A stretch of DNA of 64,000 nt, taken from the NCBI RefSeq assembly GCF_026191725.2, contig NZ_CP120863.1, positions 1,344,001-1,408,000 of the forward strand, in the 5' to 3' direction. Source of the stretch: Roseibium porphyridii. GTDB lineage: Bacteria > Pseudomonadota > Alphaproteobacteria > Rhizobiales > Stappiaceae. The notes below the pieces were generated by a model. That model ran no database searches. It saw only the letters and a list, made by a program, of their open reading frames with translations, and was not told the origin of the DNA. Below, in pieces: positions 1-8,524 of the stretch. Position numbers and translations under genes: made by a program. The stretch's first letter is position 1. Each line of letters begins with the position of its first letter.

Positions 1-503
1 ACATTCCCAATAAGACGGACCTCAAATGGATCGCCGTTGGCGGGGGACTGCTGAAAAAGGGTGTTCATCCGCCAGCCAAGAAGTTCAATTTCGGCCAGAA
101 GATGATCTTCTGGGGGGTGATTGTCCTTGGTGCCTCCATATCGGCTTCGGGGATCTCACTGCTGTTCCCATTTGAATTTCCGATGTTCGCCAAGACTTTT
201 GAGATCCTTAATGCGACTGGATTGCCGCAGCTTGTCGGCCTCGGTGTTCTGCCGACGGCGCTTGCCCCGCATGAGGAAATGCAGTTCGCGCAACTGTGGC
301 ATGCCATTGTCGCGTTCCTGATGATGGCGATGATCCTTGCACATATCTACATCGGATCCGTCGGCATGGAAGGCGCATACGACGCCATGGGGTCGGGCGA
401 AGTCGAATTGCAGTGGGCCCGCGAACACCACGGACTTTGGGTTCAGGAAGTTGAAGACGCGGAAAAGACCGCTGAAGCCAAGAACGCGGTTCCCGCGGAA
501 TAG
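1..503 (+). CDS. fdoI: Formate dehydrogenase gamma subunit (cytochrome b), C-terminal part
   Basis: The open frame runs in from the left edge (codons in frame from base 3) and stops at TAG 501-503, so only about 166 C-terminal residues are visible. They show two hydrophobic spans (around FWGVIVLGASISASGISLLF and the span before LAHIYIGSVGMEGAYDAMGS) and membrane histidines in LWHAIVAF and MILAHIYIG. Positions like these ligate haem b in the FdnI/FdoI family. The protein is the membrane anchor that passes electrons from the periplasmic formate dehydrogenase to quinone. The tail is charged and Ala/Glu-rich. The downstream cytochrome gene starts 14 bp later and is probably co-transcribed. The family assignment is firm; the choice of symbol among fdnI/fdoI/fdhI is conventional. 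Confidence 0.85.
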   Translation, partial: IPNKTDLKWIAVGGGLLKKGVHPPAKKFNFGQKMIFWGVIVLGASISASGISLLFPFEFPMFAKTFEILNATGLPQLVGLGVLPTALAPHEEMQFAQLWHAIVAFLMMAMILAHIYIGSVGMEGAYDAMGSGEVELQWAREHHGLWVQEVEDAEKTAEAKNAVPAE

Positions 504-516
504 GCCTCAGAGCGGG

Positions 517-1884
517 ATGTCTGGCTGTCAATCAACCGTGCCGAAAGTGAAGCTCTGCCAACCTGCCTTTTTGCAGAGCGCTTTTGGGCTGCTTGTCTTG
601 CTGGCAGCAGGCGCGGCCAGTGCCGCCGAATTCGAAACCCTGAAGGGACATGGCGGACCGGTGATGGACATCGCGGTTTCGGAAGAAACGGGAACTGTCG
701 CGACAGCAAGTTTCGACAATTCCGTTGCGGTTTGGTCCAAACGTGAACCACGCTGGCTGGACGGCCATGAAGCGGCGGTGAAAGTCGTTGCATTTGTTGA
801 TGGCAAGACCGCGGTTTCAGCAGGTGACGACAACGATCTCCTGCTTTGGAACATCGAAGATGGCTCGTCCAGACGTCTGGAAGGGCATACGGCCAAGATC
901 ATGGGGCTCGCCGTTTCTCCGGACAAGAAGTTCGTGGCCAGTGCCAGTTGGGACACCCGCATTGGTCTCTGGCCCGTAGATGGCGGTGAGCCGGTTTATT
1001 TGAACGGTCATGCGTCGGGTGTAAACGCAGTCGCATTTTCTGCCGATGGCAAAAGGCTATATTCGGCGTCTGTCGATGGTTCCATAAAACTTTGGGATCT
1101 TGAGAAAAGACAGGAAGCACGGGTCATCGACCGCAATGGTTTCGGTATCAATGTGTTTGCTGTCGGAGGCGAAACGAACGGTAGGGAAACCTGGCTTGCC
1201 TACGGGACTCAGGACGGGGTAACCCGGATCGTCGACATCGAAACCGGTGAACGACTGCGAGATTTCTCGTTTGAGCGCAGGCCCATTCTGGCGATTGATC
1301 TCAGCCATGACGGTACAAAGCTTGCGACGGGAGACGGCCATGGATACATCACCGTTGTTGATACGAGATCCTGGGCAATAGAGACGGATTTCAGAGCGGC
1401 TCTGAAAGGCCCAATCTGGGCATTGGCCTTTTCCAGGAGCGGCGACGTGCTGCATGCTGGCGGCATTGAAAATATCGTTTACTCTTGGCCTTTAGCGGAT
1501 CTGTCTTCGGCGGAACCGATGGCGTCCAAAACGCCTGATTTCCTAAAAAAGCCGGAAGAAATGTCCAACGGTGAGCGTCAATTCGCGCGCAAGTGTTCCA
1601 TTTGCCATGCGCTTGGAGCGGAGGGCGAACGCAAGGCGGGGCCGACCCTTTATAATGTGTTTGGCCGTCAGGCAGGCACATTGCCTGGCTACTCATACTC
1701 TGAAACCCTGACCGGGTCTGATATTGTCTGGTCAGAAAAGACTATCGATCAACTGTTCCTGGACGGGCCAGACCACTATATTCCAGGCTCCAAGATGCCG
1801 ATGCAACGAATTGTACGGCGGGAAGACCGGAGTGATCTGATCGACTACCTCAAAAGGGCCACTTCTGAAGGAGAAGACCAATGA
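517..1884 (+). CDS. Exported WD40 beta-propeller fused to class I cytochrome c
   Basis: 455 residues from ATG 517. The frame is open further upstream, but that would overlap fdoI, and ATG 517 places a good signal peptide (hydrophobic stretch ending ASAAEF) at the N terminus. After it come repeated WD40 units with typical GH...WD spacing (LKGHGG, LDGHEA, LEGHTA, LNGHAS, each with a later W/LWD-like strand), filling residues about 35-330. The C terminus is a mono-haem cytochrome c: haem-binding CSICH at 360-364 and a likely distal Met ligand at 427 in GSKMPM. It should be periplasmic. It follows the formate dehydrogenase gamma gene by 14 bp, so a role in electron transfer from, or assembly of, that enzyme is a reasonable inference. 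Function is unproven; the domain calls are clear. Confidence 0.82.
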   Translation: MSGCQSTVPKVKLCQPAFLQSAFGLLVLLAAGAASAAEFETLKGHGGPVMDIAVSEETGTVATASFDNSVAVWSKREPRWLDGHEAAVKVVAFVDGKTAVSAGDDNDLLLWNIEDGSSRRLEGHTAKIMGLAVSPDKKFVASASWDTRIGLWPVDGGEPVYLNGHASGVNAVAFSADGKRLYSASVDGSIKLWDLEKRQEARVIDRNGFGINVFAVGGETNGRETWLAYGTQDGVTRIVDIETGERLRDFSFERRPILAIDLSHDGTKLATGDGHGYITVVDTRSWAIETDFRAALKGPIWALAFSRSGDVLHAGGIENIVYSWPLADLSSAEPMASKTPDFLKKPEEMSNGERQFARKCSICHALGAEGERKAGPTLYNVFGRQAGTLPGYSYSETLTGSDIVWSEKTIDQLFLDGPDHYIPGSKMPMQRIVRREDRSDLIDYLKRATSEGEDQ

Positions 1885-2009
1885 AGGCAATGCTGCTGGC
1901 ATTTGTTGCAACCGCAGTGATTGCAGTTGGAGCAAGCCTGACCCTGGATCGAATGGGCTATTCCAGCGCTCAACAGGCAACAGGCTCATCCGTACGTTTA
2001 GGCAATTAG
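1881..2009 (+). CDS. 42-residue single-span membrane peptide
   Basis: A short frame starts at ATG 1881, overlapping the TGA of the cytochrome gene in an ATGA arrangement, and stops at TAG 2007-2009. A purine-rich stretch (GAAGGAGAAG, ending 1877) supplies a ribosome-binding site. The product begins MKAMLLAFVATAVIAVGASL, one hydrophobic span, followed by a short polar tail ending SSVRLGN. The tight coupling to the WD40-cytochrome gene and the plausible signal anchor support a real gene. I recognise the general type (tiny membrane peptide next to a cytochrome) but not a named family. Role unknown; perhaps an accessory of the formate dehydrogenase or cytochrome complex. Confidence 0.6.
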   Translation: MKAMLLAFVATAVIAVGASLTLDRMGYSSAQQATGSSVRLGN

Positions 2010-2082
2010 GAATGTCTTCCAGCTCGGCTTCGCTGAAAGGACACAACGCCGATCTGGTCCTTCTGCGTGGCCTGACACCCGG

Positions 2083-2988
2083 TTATGCGCGCTGAAACGA
2101 CCGACGTAGGCTTAGACTCCCCGTAACCAGGACCGCGCCAAGAACGATCAGCGCAAACCCGATACCTGTCGTCCAGGACAGACCTTCAGCAAGAACAAAA
2201 ACACCGAGCAGTACGGATGCCACAGGCATGAAGAACGCGAGCAGAGACGCATTTGATGCACCTGCGTTCCGGATCAGCCAGAACATCAGCATGACGGGCA
2301 CGGCGGTGTTGAACAAGGCAACGACTATCAGGGTGCCCAGTTGCGACGGACCGGGAGACAAGGCCCAGGGACGGTCGAAGATCATGCTGAGCGGGGTCAG
2401 GACCAAAGCTGCGACGATCAACTGTCCGCTTGCCAGAACAACGGGTTGGAGTTTGCCATTCGCCCGGGCAAATATGTTTCCTGTCGCATAGCTGAGGGCA
2501 GCCAGGACAGTGACGCCGGCACCAGCCAACTGTGTGTCCAGATGTGAAAAGGCACTGGGTCCGATGGCTAGAACCACACCTGCAAATCCAAGCGCGACGC
2601 CGAAAAGGCGACTTTTCGTCAAGTGCTCTTCCGGCAGAAAGGTCGGGGCGATCAGAACGCTGAAGACCGGGATTGTTGCAAACAGAATTCCGCCCAGACT
2701 GCTGGCAATATGGGTTTGGCCATATGCAATAGCGATATAGGGAATGATGGCGGTCAGGACACCGAGCACGATAATTGGCTGCCAGGCTTTCCCTGGAGAT
2801 GGCATGCGTTCACCGGACAGCCTCATGAAAAAATAGACAGCCAGTGCCGCAAGGCTTGCTCGTCCGGCCGCAAGCGTGATGGGCGGAATGCTTTCCACCG
2901 TGAGCTTGATGAATAAAAACGAAGACCCAAAGAGTGCAGCCGTGAGCAGCAACACCGCCCAGAGGCGCGGCGTCATTGTCTGTTTCAT
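2083..2988 (-). CDS. EamA/DMT-superfamily transporter
   Basis: 301 residues with about ten hydrophobic segments arranged as two EamA halves, the usual size and topology of drug/metabolite transporters of the RhaT/YdcZ/EamA type. ATG at 2988 has GAGG eight bases upstream. It lies 10 bp after the stop of the alkylsulfatase-like gene on the same strand, so the two are probably one transcript controlled by the MarR gene above. The substrate cannot be read from sequence; export of a metabolite or toxic compound linked to the hydrolase is a guess. It faces the formate dehydrogenase operon; the 73 bp between them hold no clear terminator. Confidence 0.8.
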   Translation of the reverse strand: MKQTMTPRLWAVLLLTAALFGSSFLFIKLTVESIPPITLAAGRASLAALAVYFFMRLSGERMPSPGKAWQPIIVLGVLTAIIPYIAIAYGQTHIASSLGGILFATIPVFSVLIAPTFLPEEHLTKSRLFGVALGFAGVVLAIGPSAFSHLDTQLAGAGVTVLAALSYATGNIFARANGKLQPVVLASGQLIVAALVLTPLSMIFDRPWALSPGPSQLGTLIVVALFNTAVPVMLMFWLIRNAGASNASLLAFFMPVASVLLGVFVLAEGLSWTTGIGFALIVLGAVLVTGSLSLRRSFQRA

Positions 2989-2998
2989 GGAATTTTCC

Positions 2999-5071
2999 TC
3001 AAAGAGAGTGCGGCTTCATGGTGGGGTTTGAGCTGGCACCAAGCTCGAATTGAGCCTGTGCGCTCTCAATCCTCTTCACGCCCTTAATCGGTAGATGCTC
3101 CTGCCCGATCATTTCCGTATAGGTGACAAACCGGAACGGGTCGAAGAACTGTATGGCACTTCTCAACCGGTCGCCGGCTTCTTCCTTGAGATCGGTGAGT
3201 ACTTGCGTGGAGCCGAATCGCTGCTCGGCAGCGATCGCGATCTTGAGCGCAAGTTCGTTGTCGCCGTTCGCGATCATCTTTCGGATTGTGGTCGCGGCTT
3301 GTGCGGCCGTGAGCCCAAGATAGTGTTGCAGCATTCTGCCAAATTCTGCGGGTGTAAGAGCGTCGAGACCTTGCGGATCCTGTCCGGTCCTGTCTTCCTG
3401 CCAAATTCCCACCATCTGATCGGCAGTACGCGCGATCACATTATCTCGCGCTGCCAGATATGAGAGGTAGTTCTCCGGTTGATGTTGAAGACCATGCGGG
3501 ATCAGGTTCAGGCGAATGATGTCTTTTGCTGAAAAGCCATTCTTGACATGGACGCGCACCATATCGACCAGCCAGCAATAGTGTTGTCGAAACGCTTTGA
3601 GCTGTTCGTGCCCGTAAAGGGCCGTCAAGGGATGATGACCATGCAGAATGTGTTTCGGTCTTCTTGAGAGAACTTCATCCATACTGCTGACTGCGTCATC
3701 TGGATAACCTTCATTGACCCAGGGTTCGCCGTACCACGGCATGACGATGTCACCGGCGAAGACCGTTTGGAGGTCGGGCAAATGAACGAGCATTGCGTCT
3801 TCGGTTTCACCACCCGTAACGGGAACCAGTTCAATCTTCGTCCCGGCGACCTCAACAACGGTCACGTCGCTAACCGCAATATCCGGTGCGTAGGTTTCAA
3901 CCCAGTGATGATCGAAATCCTGGCCGCGGAATTGCCGATAACTGTGATTGCGAACAACACGATCCACGACGGCTTGATAGTTGTCGCGACCGTAGAAGAT
4001 CACGTCGGGGTTCAGGTTGCGAAAGTAGCTGTGACCGCCGATATGGTCCCAATGGGCATGGGTGACAAACACATGCGTAACTGTAGGCAGAGAGGGATGT
4101 TTCTGGAGCAGAAACTCGTGTGCCGCCTTCAAGGAGTGGGGCTGCGTGCCTGCATCAACGGCAATCAGCCCGGTGCCATCTGTTGAGAGGACAAAGTAGA
4201 TATCTGAAAATCCGAAGCCGTAGAGCGCGAAGATCGAGCCCGGAATGATTTCTTCCAACACGGGTTCAGGTGCCATCGAAGCACCTGCGACGTTCGTTGA
4301 AGTGAACCAACCCATGAACATCGCTTTGGGAACATAGGACTGATAGCCGCTGTGGTGCCAGAAATGGTCGGCCTTCTCCTGATGCCCGTCCCGCTCATAA
4401 AGTCGCGCAAGTTGCCGATAAACTTCCCGATAGAAGCCGAAAACCGGTTCCGTCTCAGGTCTCTCGACAAGCCATGTCAGGTCTTCATAGGCCTGTGATC
4501 TTTTGCCGAAGAAAAAAGGAACCTGCGCATAGATTTGCCCTGCCGCCCATCGCACGATTGGGTGAGTGCCGCCTGTAAGGCGCCGGCTTTCCTCCAGATG
4601 CTGAAAGGTTTTCAAGACCCAGGGTATGCGCTTGACGAGTGGAACGCGCTCAGCATGGGTTGCACGCAAAATGGCATAGGCTGAAAGATAGACGGCACGA
4701 ACGTCATCGGTAAATCCCTCGCCGTACCTTTCGAGAAGCCGTTCAAAAAACGCAATACCGTGCGCTTGCTGGTTGGAGTTGTGATAGGCATTGACCATCA
4801 GCATGGTGACCCGCGGATCCTGGTTTTGCCCATATGACAAGAGGGTCTCGAAGTAATGCAGCTGCGAATGAAAACTACGATCCGGATCTTCTGCCGTGAG
4901 GTCTTCGAACTCTTTCGTCGGCTTTAAACAATCGATAGACAAGGCCCCATTTACTTCGATCCCTTCGCTGGAAAGTTCACGCTTTGCGGCGTCCACGCGG
5001 TCAACAGTCGGATCGTCGCCGCGGACAGGAGAATAAAGTGCGTCGGCCGCACTTTGCTCTGATCTCTGCAT
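2999..5071 (-). CDS. Alkylsulfatase-like metallo-beta-lactamase-fold hydrolase
   Basis: 690 residues. Residues about 70-260 are helical and TPR-like. A metallo-beta-lactamase fold follows at about 280-490 with the zinc motif HAHWDH at 338-343, the bridging Asp in AGD at 440-441 and HGHHP near 477-481. The C-terminal part resembles the helical dimerisation region of secondary or primary alkyl sulfatases (SdsA1/YjcS group). No signal peptide is visible, unlike secreted SdsA1, so a cytoplasmic location is likely. ATG 5071 has AAAGGA just upstream. A GTGTA-N2-TACAC operator lies 19 bp upstream of the start. Substrate unknown: alkyl sulfate ester cleavage is the family precedent, but the N-terminal region is unusual. 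Confidence 0.75.
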   Translation of the reverse strand: MQRSEQSAADALYSPVRGDDPTVDRVDAAKRELSSEGIEVNGALSIDCLKPTKEFEDLTAEDPDRSFHSQLHYFETLLSYGQNQDPRVTMLMVNAYHNSNQQAHGIAFFERLLERYGEGFTDDVRAVYLSAYAILRATHAERVPLVKRIPWVLKTFQHLEESRRLTGGTHPIVRWAAGQIYAQVPFFFGKRSQAYEDLTWLVERPETEPVFGFYREVYRQLARLYERDGHQEKADHFWHHSGYQSYVPKAMFMGWFTSTNVAGASMAPEPVLEEIIPGSIFALYGFGFSDIYFVLSTDGTGLIAVDAGTQPHSLKAAHEFLLQKHPSLPTVTHVFVTHAHWDHIGGHSYFRNLNPDVIFYGRDNYQAVVDRVVRNHSYRQFRGQDFDHHWVETYAPDIAVSDVTVVEVAGTKIELVPVTGGETEDAMLVHLPDLQTVFAGDIVMPWYGEPWVNEGYPDDAVSSMDEVLSRRPKHILHGHHPLTALYGHEQLKAFRQHYCWLVDMVRVHVKNGFSAKDIIRLNLIPHGLQHQPENYLSYLAARDNVIARTADQMVGIWQEDRTGQDPQGLDALTPAEFGRMLQHYLGLTAAQAATTIRKMIANGDNELALKIAIAAEQRFGSTQVLTDLKEEAGDRLRSAIQFFDPFRFVTYTEMIGQEHLPIKGVKRIESAQAQFELGASSNPTMKPHSL

Positions 5072-5089
5072 AACAATTCCTTTATTTAG

Positions 5090-5101
5090 GTGTAACTACA
5101 C
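5090..5101. promoter_or_regulatory. MarR-type operator upstream of the hydrolase gene
   Basis: GTGTA-AC-TACAC, a perfect 5-bp inverted repeat with a 2-bp spacer, 19 bp before the hydrolase start. The same repeat occurs twice in front of the adjacent MarR gene, which is the main reason to read it as that regulator's operator. Confidence 0.7.
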
Positions 5102-5170
5102 GTATTTAAGTTATTTTGCCGTGTTTCGGGGACTGAGACTGCGAGCGGGCGCGGATTTGTTAGGAGATGG

Positions 5171-5593
5171 TCAGCTCACGACATAGTTGATGTCGGTAAG
5201 CTCCAGCTTCAAAGCCTGCCAGCGGCCCTCGCCAAATCGTTTCAGGAATTCTGTTTGCGCCTCTCGCCAGTAGGGTGTGGCCTCGGTTACAGCAGTTTCG
5301 CCGTTCTGGCTAAGAGAGAGCAAACGCACTCTGGCATCATTCCCGGGCTGCTCATCAATCAGGCCGTCGTTTTTCAAAGGTCTAACGTTTCGGGTGAGGG
5401 TGGTTCGATCCATGCCAAGCAGTTCGGCAAGCTTCGTGATTGAGACCGGTGCATGCTGGCGCAGAACCACCAGCAACGTAAACTGGGTGTTCTTCAGACC
5501 GATTGGTTGAAGGCGCTGGTCGAAGAACTGCGCAATCAATCTCGTTGTCATTCTGAGGTTCATGCAGGCGCAGGCGCCAAATTCTTCTGCCAT
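5171..5593 (-). CDS. MarR-family transcriptional regulator
   Basis: 140 residues from ATG 5593 (MAEEFGACACM). A longer frame to 5641 would begin inside the operator palindrome, so I reject that start. The winged-helix core is clear (SITKLAELLGMDRTTLTRNV recognition region, then a wing with DARVRLL). Cysteines at residues 8 and 10 near the N terminus (ACACM) could be redox or ligand sensors; this is speculation. It sits 99 bp upstream of the hydrolase-transporter pair on the same strand. It probably represses itself and them; ligand unknown. Confidence 0.88.
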   Translation of the reverse strand: MAEEFGACACMNLRMTTRLIAQFFDQRLQPIGLKNTQFTLLVVLRQHAPVSITKLAELLGMDRTTLTRNVRPLKNDGLIDEQPGNDARVRLLSLSQNGETAVTEATPYWREAQTEFLKRFGEGRWQALKLELTDINYVVS

Positions 5594-5609
5594 GGTGAAT
5601 TCTCTGTAT

Positions 5610-5652
5610 GTGTAACTGCACTTATAAATGTGTATATACACTTAAATGTCAA
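5610..5652 (-). promoter_or_regulatory. marR promoter with two operator palindromes
   Basis: Reading the minus strand, a consensus -35 TTGACA (5647-5652) is followed after 18 bp by TTTATA (5623-5628) as -10. A perfect palindrome GTGTATATACAC (5630-5641) fills the spacer. A second, imperfect copy GTGCA-GT-TACAC (5610-5621) overlaps the expected transcription start. The two sites are 20 bp apart, about two helical turns, so bound dimers would lie on one face. This is a classical repressor layout. Confidence 0.75.
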
Positions 5653-5749
5653 GTGAGTTTGCCACCATAAGAGGAAACATCGTGAGCGTGCGGATCAAGA
5701 CGCTTTACTTGAAGATGCGTTTTCATGGGTATCAGCCGGTTGGCTGTGT

Positions 5750-6331
5750 TTATGGATTGACCCAAGAACTGGACATGAGGCCGCCGTTGTCATCATAGCC
5801 GAATTGGGCTCTGATGTTGCTTTCTCTGCTGAGTTTGAACCAGTCGAGCGATGTCACTGAAAAGACGATGATGCCAAAACGATCGCGACCTTGTTGGCCT
5901 TCGGGTTGGTCTTGGAAAGCTTCTATTGGAGCATGAGGTTCGGGCAATTCATCACCAGGTGGCCCGCCCGCATAGGTGCCGCGGGTATGAAGGGGCAGGG
6001 ACGACCAGACTGTCAGTGCGTAGTCGGAGGATGGCTCAAAGAGCGTGACATGACCTTCGAACCGAAACTGGAGACGTGTTTCAGCGCAATATCCAAGAAC
6101 TGCAGCACTGGGGTTGCCGGTCAGCTCGCGCCACTTCGGACTGCGGGTGTCGGTGTGGAATTCAAGAGTGCGTTTGCGAGGATCGATCTTGCGCAGGACC
6201 ACAATGCGCGCTTTTGGTGTTTGGCGGTGATCCACTGAACACAGGTTCAAATATCTGAAACTTGAGCCTGGCCGCTGGACATCCGCGTGAAGAGTTTCCC
6301 AGACACTTTCTTCAATCTGCGTCAGCGTCAT
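5750..6331 (-). CDS. PNPOx-fold (Alr4036-type) flavin-binding protein
   Basis: 193 residues from ATG 6331, chosen because GAGG sits just upstream; the frame is open to ATG 6352, which lacks a ribosome-binding site. The split-barrel FMN-binding pattern of pyridoxamine-5-phosphate oxidase-like proteins is visible (RIVVLRKID, LEFHTDTRSPK, LQFRFEGHV), with a C-terminal DWFKL strand. It resembles the Alr4036-type subgroup rather than PdxH, whose C-terminal Arg-containing signature I do not see. It is the last gene of the regulator-aminotransferase-cyclodeaminase set. Enzymatic role unknown; a flavin-dependent reductase or oxidase is possible, and PLP supply to the aminotransferase is only a thought. 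Confidence 0.7.
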   Translation of the reverse strand: MTLTQIEESVWETLHADVQRPGSSFRYLNLCSVDHRQTPKARIVVLRKIDPRKRTLEFHTDTRSPKWRELTGNPSAAVLGYCAETRLQFRFEGHVTLFEPSSDYALTVWSSLPLHTRGTYAGGPPGDELPEPHAPIEAFQDQPEGQQGRDRFGIIVFSVTSLDWFKLSRESNIRAQFGYDDNGGLMSSSWVNP

Positions 6332-6369
6332 TTCCACCTCTTTGGCTCCCATTTAAAGCGGCCTCGATT

Positions 6370-7335
6370 TCAGTTGAGGTTAAGTTTGGAAACGACAGCC
6401 GAGGCTAAAGCGAGATCCTGTGCACCCAAGCCTGTCAGGTCCACAATTGATAGTCTTGCATCTTCAAAATCGAGATCCGGCGCCTTGCCCGCCAAGATGT
6501 CACAGAATGACCGATCAGCCGTTTCTTCAACACTGCCAGCCCTGACAGCAACTCCAAAGTCACCATGTTGCAGACATTGTGCATGGTTGTCAGTGGCAAT
6601 GATATCCGCAGCTCCGAACAGGTCCGGCGCTAGTTCGGTTTTGCCGGGGCTGTCAGCGCCCATACCGATGATGTGAAGAGGGTATTTAAGATCTGCGGCG
6701 TGAAGTACCGCAGAGGTCGATGGGGTTGTCGTCACCACAATGTCGCTGTGTTCGCAAAGTGCTTTGGCGTTGGCAGCCCCAGTGACGCTAAAGCCAAGCT
6801 GTTCCATGTCGTTGATGTAGCCGTCGATCTTGTTCTTGTGCCTTCCGAGCACACTGAGCCGGTTCAGGCCCGTGGATTCTCGAATGGCCAAAGCCTGAAG
6901 CCGAGCCTGGGTTCCCGTGCCAACCACGCCCAGGGAACCGTTCGAGCCGGTCGCTTTCAGCGATGCGGCCAGCGCGCCGGCGGCAGCCGTCCGCATTTGT
7001 GTCAGCCAGCCTTCGTCTTGAAGAAGCGCAACAGGGCGTCCAGTGGACGAAGACAGGACAAGAACCATGCCGTCATTCGGGGGAAGGCCGCGTTCGGGAT
7101 TGCGGTAAAAACCTGTTGCGATCTTAATGGTGAAATACGGCTTGTCTTTCGACCGTGCAGCTTTGGCATGGCAGTCGCCAACAAGTTCGTTTGCGTCGTC
7201 ATGAAACAGGATCTGCATCGGCTCCGGCTGGTCGATCAGTCCGTTCGAAACGTCGATGAAACTTTGCCTCACAGCCTCAATCGCCTCGGGCATGCTGATC
7301 ATTGAGCGGATCTGATCCAGCGTCACTATCTGCAC
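6370..7335 (-). CDS. Ornithine cyclodeaminase/mu-crystallin family enzyme
   Basis: 321 residues, the normal family size. The NAD(P)-binding core shows GVVGTGTQARLQ, and substrate-site elements are present: Lys in TIKIATGFY, Arg in LTQMRTAAAGALAA and the conserved Asp of LTGLGAQD near residue 307. Family members include ornithine cyclodeaminase, imine reductases, alanine dehydrogenase (archaeal type) and the DauB arginine dehydrogenase. It lies 9 bp after the aminotransferase and is under the same YheO-like regulator. A role in amino-acid or imino-acid catabolism is therefore likely, but true ornithine cyclodeaminase activity is not demonstrated. Confidence 0.8.
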   Translation of the reverse strand: MQIVTLDQIRSMISMPEAIEAVRQSFIDVSNGLIDQPEPMQILFHDDANELVGDCHAKAARSKDKPYFTIKIATGFYRNPERGLPPNDGMVLVLSSSTGRPVALLQDEGWLTQMRTAAAGALAASLKATGSNGSLGVVGTGTQARLQALAIRESTGLNRLSVLGRHKNKIDGYINDMEQLGFSVTGAANAKALCEHSDIVVTTTPSTSAVLHAADLKYPLHIIGMGADSPGKTELAPDLFGAADIIATDNHAQCLQHGDFGVAVRAGSVEETADRSFCDILAGKAPDLDFEDARLSIVDLTGLGAQDLALASAVVSKLNLN

Positions 7336-7344
7336 GGTTGGCCC

Positions 7345-8514
7345 TCAGATCTGAAAATCGGCATAGTGCGCCCTGAAGTGTTCCCTCATGGCAGAAAGCC
7401 CATCCTCAAACACCTTTGCGCGTCCAAAGCCAATGCGGAAATGACCGTTCGGCATATCATTGAGGTCAGAGGCGTAGATGGAACCCGGCAACAGAAGAAC
7501 GCCGCTCTCTTCCAGAAGTCTGCGGCAAAACAGTTCAACATCTTCGGGACCTGTGTAGCGCGGAAAGGCGACACATCCACCTTGAGGACGTTTCCAGTCG
7601 ATCAGACCTGGAAATTCTTCAAAAAGCTTTTCCAGTGCGACCACGTTCTTTGTCAAAAGCGCCCGGTTCCGTTCAAGGATTTCCTCACGTGCCTTCAAGG
7701 CAATGGTTGCGAGGACTTCGGAAGGTCCGGAGTTGCAGATAGAAAGATAATGCTTGTAGCGTTCAACTTTCTGCAGAAGCTTCGCGTTCCGTGCTGCAAT
7801 CCAACCGATCCGAAGCCCTGGAAGTCCATAGGCTTTGGACATGACATTAAGTGATATGCCACGTTCATATAGATCCGCAATTTGTGGCATCCGGTCTGCG
7901 GGATCCAGCTCAACCCCGCGATAGACCTCATCGCTCAAGACCCAGATGCCGTGTTTGCGACAAAGATCAATAAGGGCCTCCAGATCTGCACGATTGATCA
8001 GCATGCCGGTCGGGTTGTGCGGAAAGTTCAGGGACAACAGTTTTGTGTTCGGCCGGATTGCCTCCCGAATGCGATCGAGATCCAGTTGCCACCCGGCTTT
8101 GGTGTCGCCTTTCAGCAAAGGTACTCCCGTGACCTCACAAATCGAGAGCGGAATTGTTTCAGCGCTTTGATAATTCGGTGTTGGTACGATGGCGTGGTCT
8201 TCTGCTTCGAGCAGCACTTTTGAAACCGCGTAAAGTCCTTCGCCAGCGCCTGCGAGGCAAAGAATGTTTTCCGGCTTCATCTGCTCGTAGGTTCGCGCAA
8301 TTTCAGCACGAAGTGCTGGGGCTCCCCAGGTTTCCGTATAACCCAACCAGAGAGTTTCAAAACCCTCGCGATCTTCGGGCGCTGCCAGTGACAAAAGGTC
8401 GGAAACCCGCATGCTTTCCAAATCCGAAGCGGTCATGTGGTGCTGCGCCTTGAATTCCCATTCGGAGAAAAAGACTTCCAAACCGAAATCGCGCATGGGT
8501 TTTGGTTGCGTCAT
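7345..8514 (-). CDS. Class I/II PLP aminotransferase
   Basis: 389 residues with the full fold-type I signature: NPTG at 167-170, Asp195 and Tyr198 in SDEVYRG, and the PLP-binding Lys227 in SKAYGLPGLRIGW. It should exchange an amino group between an amino acid and a 2-oxo acid, or act as an amino-acid lyase. It follows the regulator gene by 10 bp and precedes the cyclodeaminase homologue by 9 bp, so the three form one unit. The amino acid handled cannot be read from the sequence. Confidence 0.85.
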   Translation of the reverse strand: MTQPKPMRDFGLEVFFSEWEFKAQHHMTASDLESMRVSDLLSLAAPEDREGFETLWLGYTETWGAPALRAEIARTYEQMKPENILCLAGAGEGLYAVSKVLLEAEDHAIVPTPNYQSAETIPLSICEVTGVPLLKGDTKAGWQLDLDRIREAIRPNTKLLSLNFPHNPTGMLINRADLEALIDLCRKHGIWVLSDEVYRGVELDPADRMPQIADLYERGISLNVMSKAYGLPGLRIGWIAARNAKLLQKVERYKHYLSICNSGPSEVLATIALKAREEILERNRALLTKNVVALEKLFEEFPGLIDWKRPQGGCVAFPRYTGPEDVELFCRRLLEESGVLLLPGSIYASDLNDMPNGHFRIGFGRAKVFEDGLSAMREHFRAHYADFQI

Positions 8515-8524
8515 GAATTCAAAC

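Noticed and set aside
5594..5641. N-terminal extension of the MarR gene (GTG 5641)
   Set aside because: It would translate the operator and the -10 region; ATG 5593 gives the usual family length.
6370..7335. True ornithine cyclodeaminase in arginine/proline metabolism
   Set aside because: The family has many activities, and the aminotransferase/YheO context does not single out ornithine.
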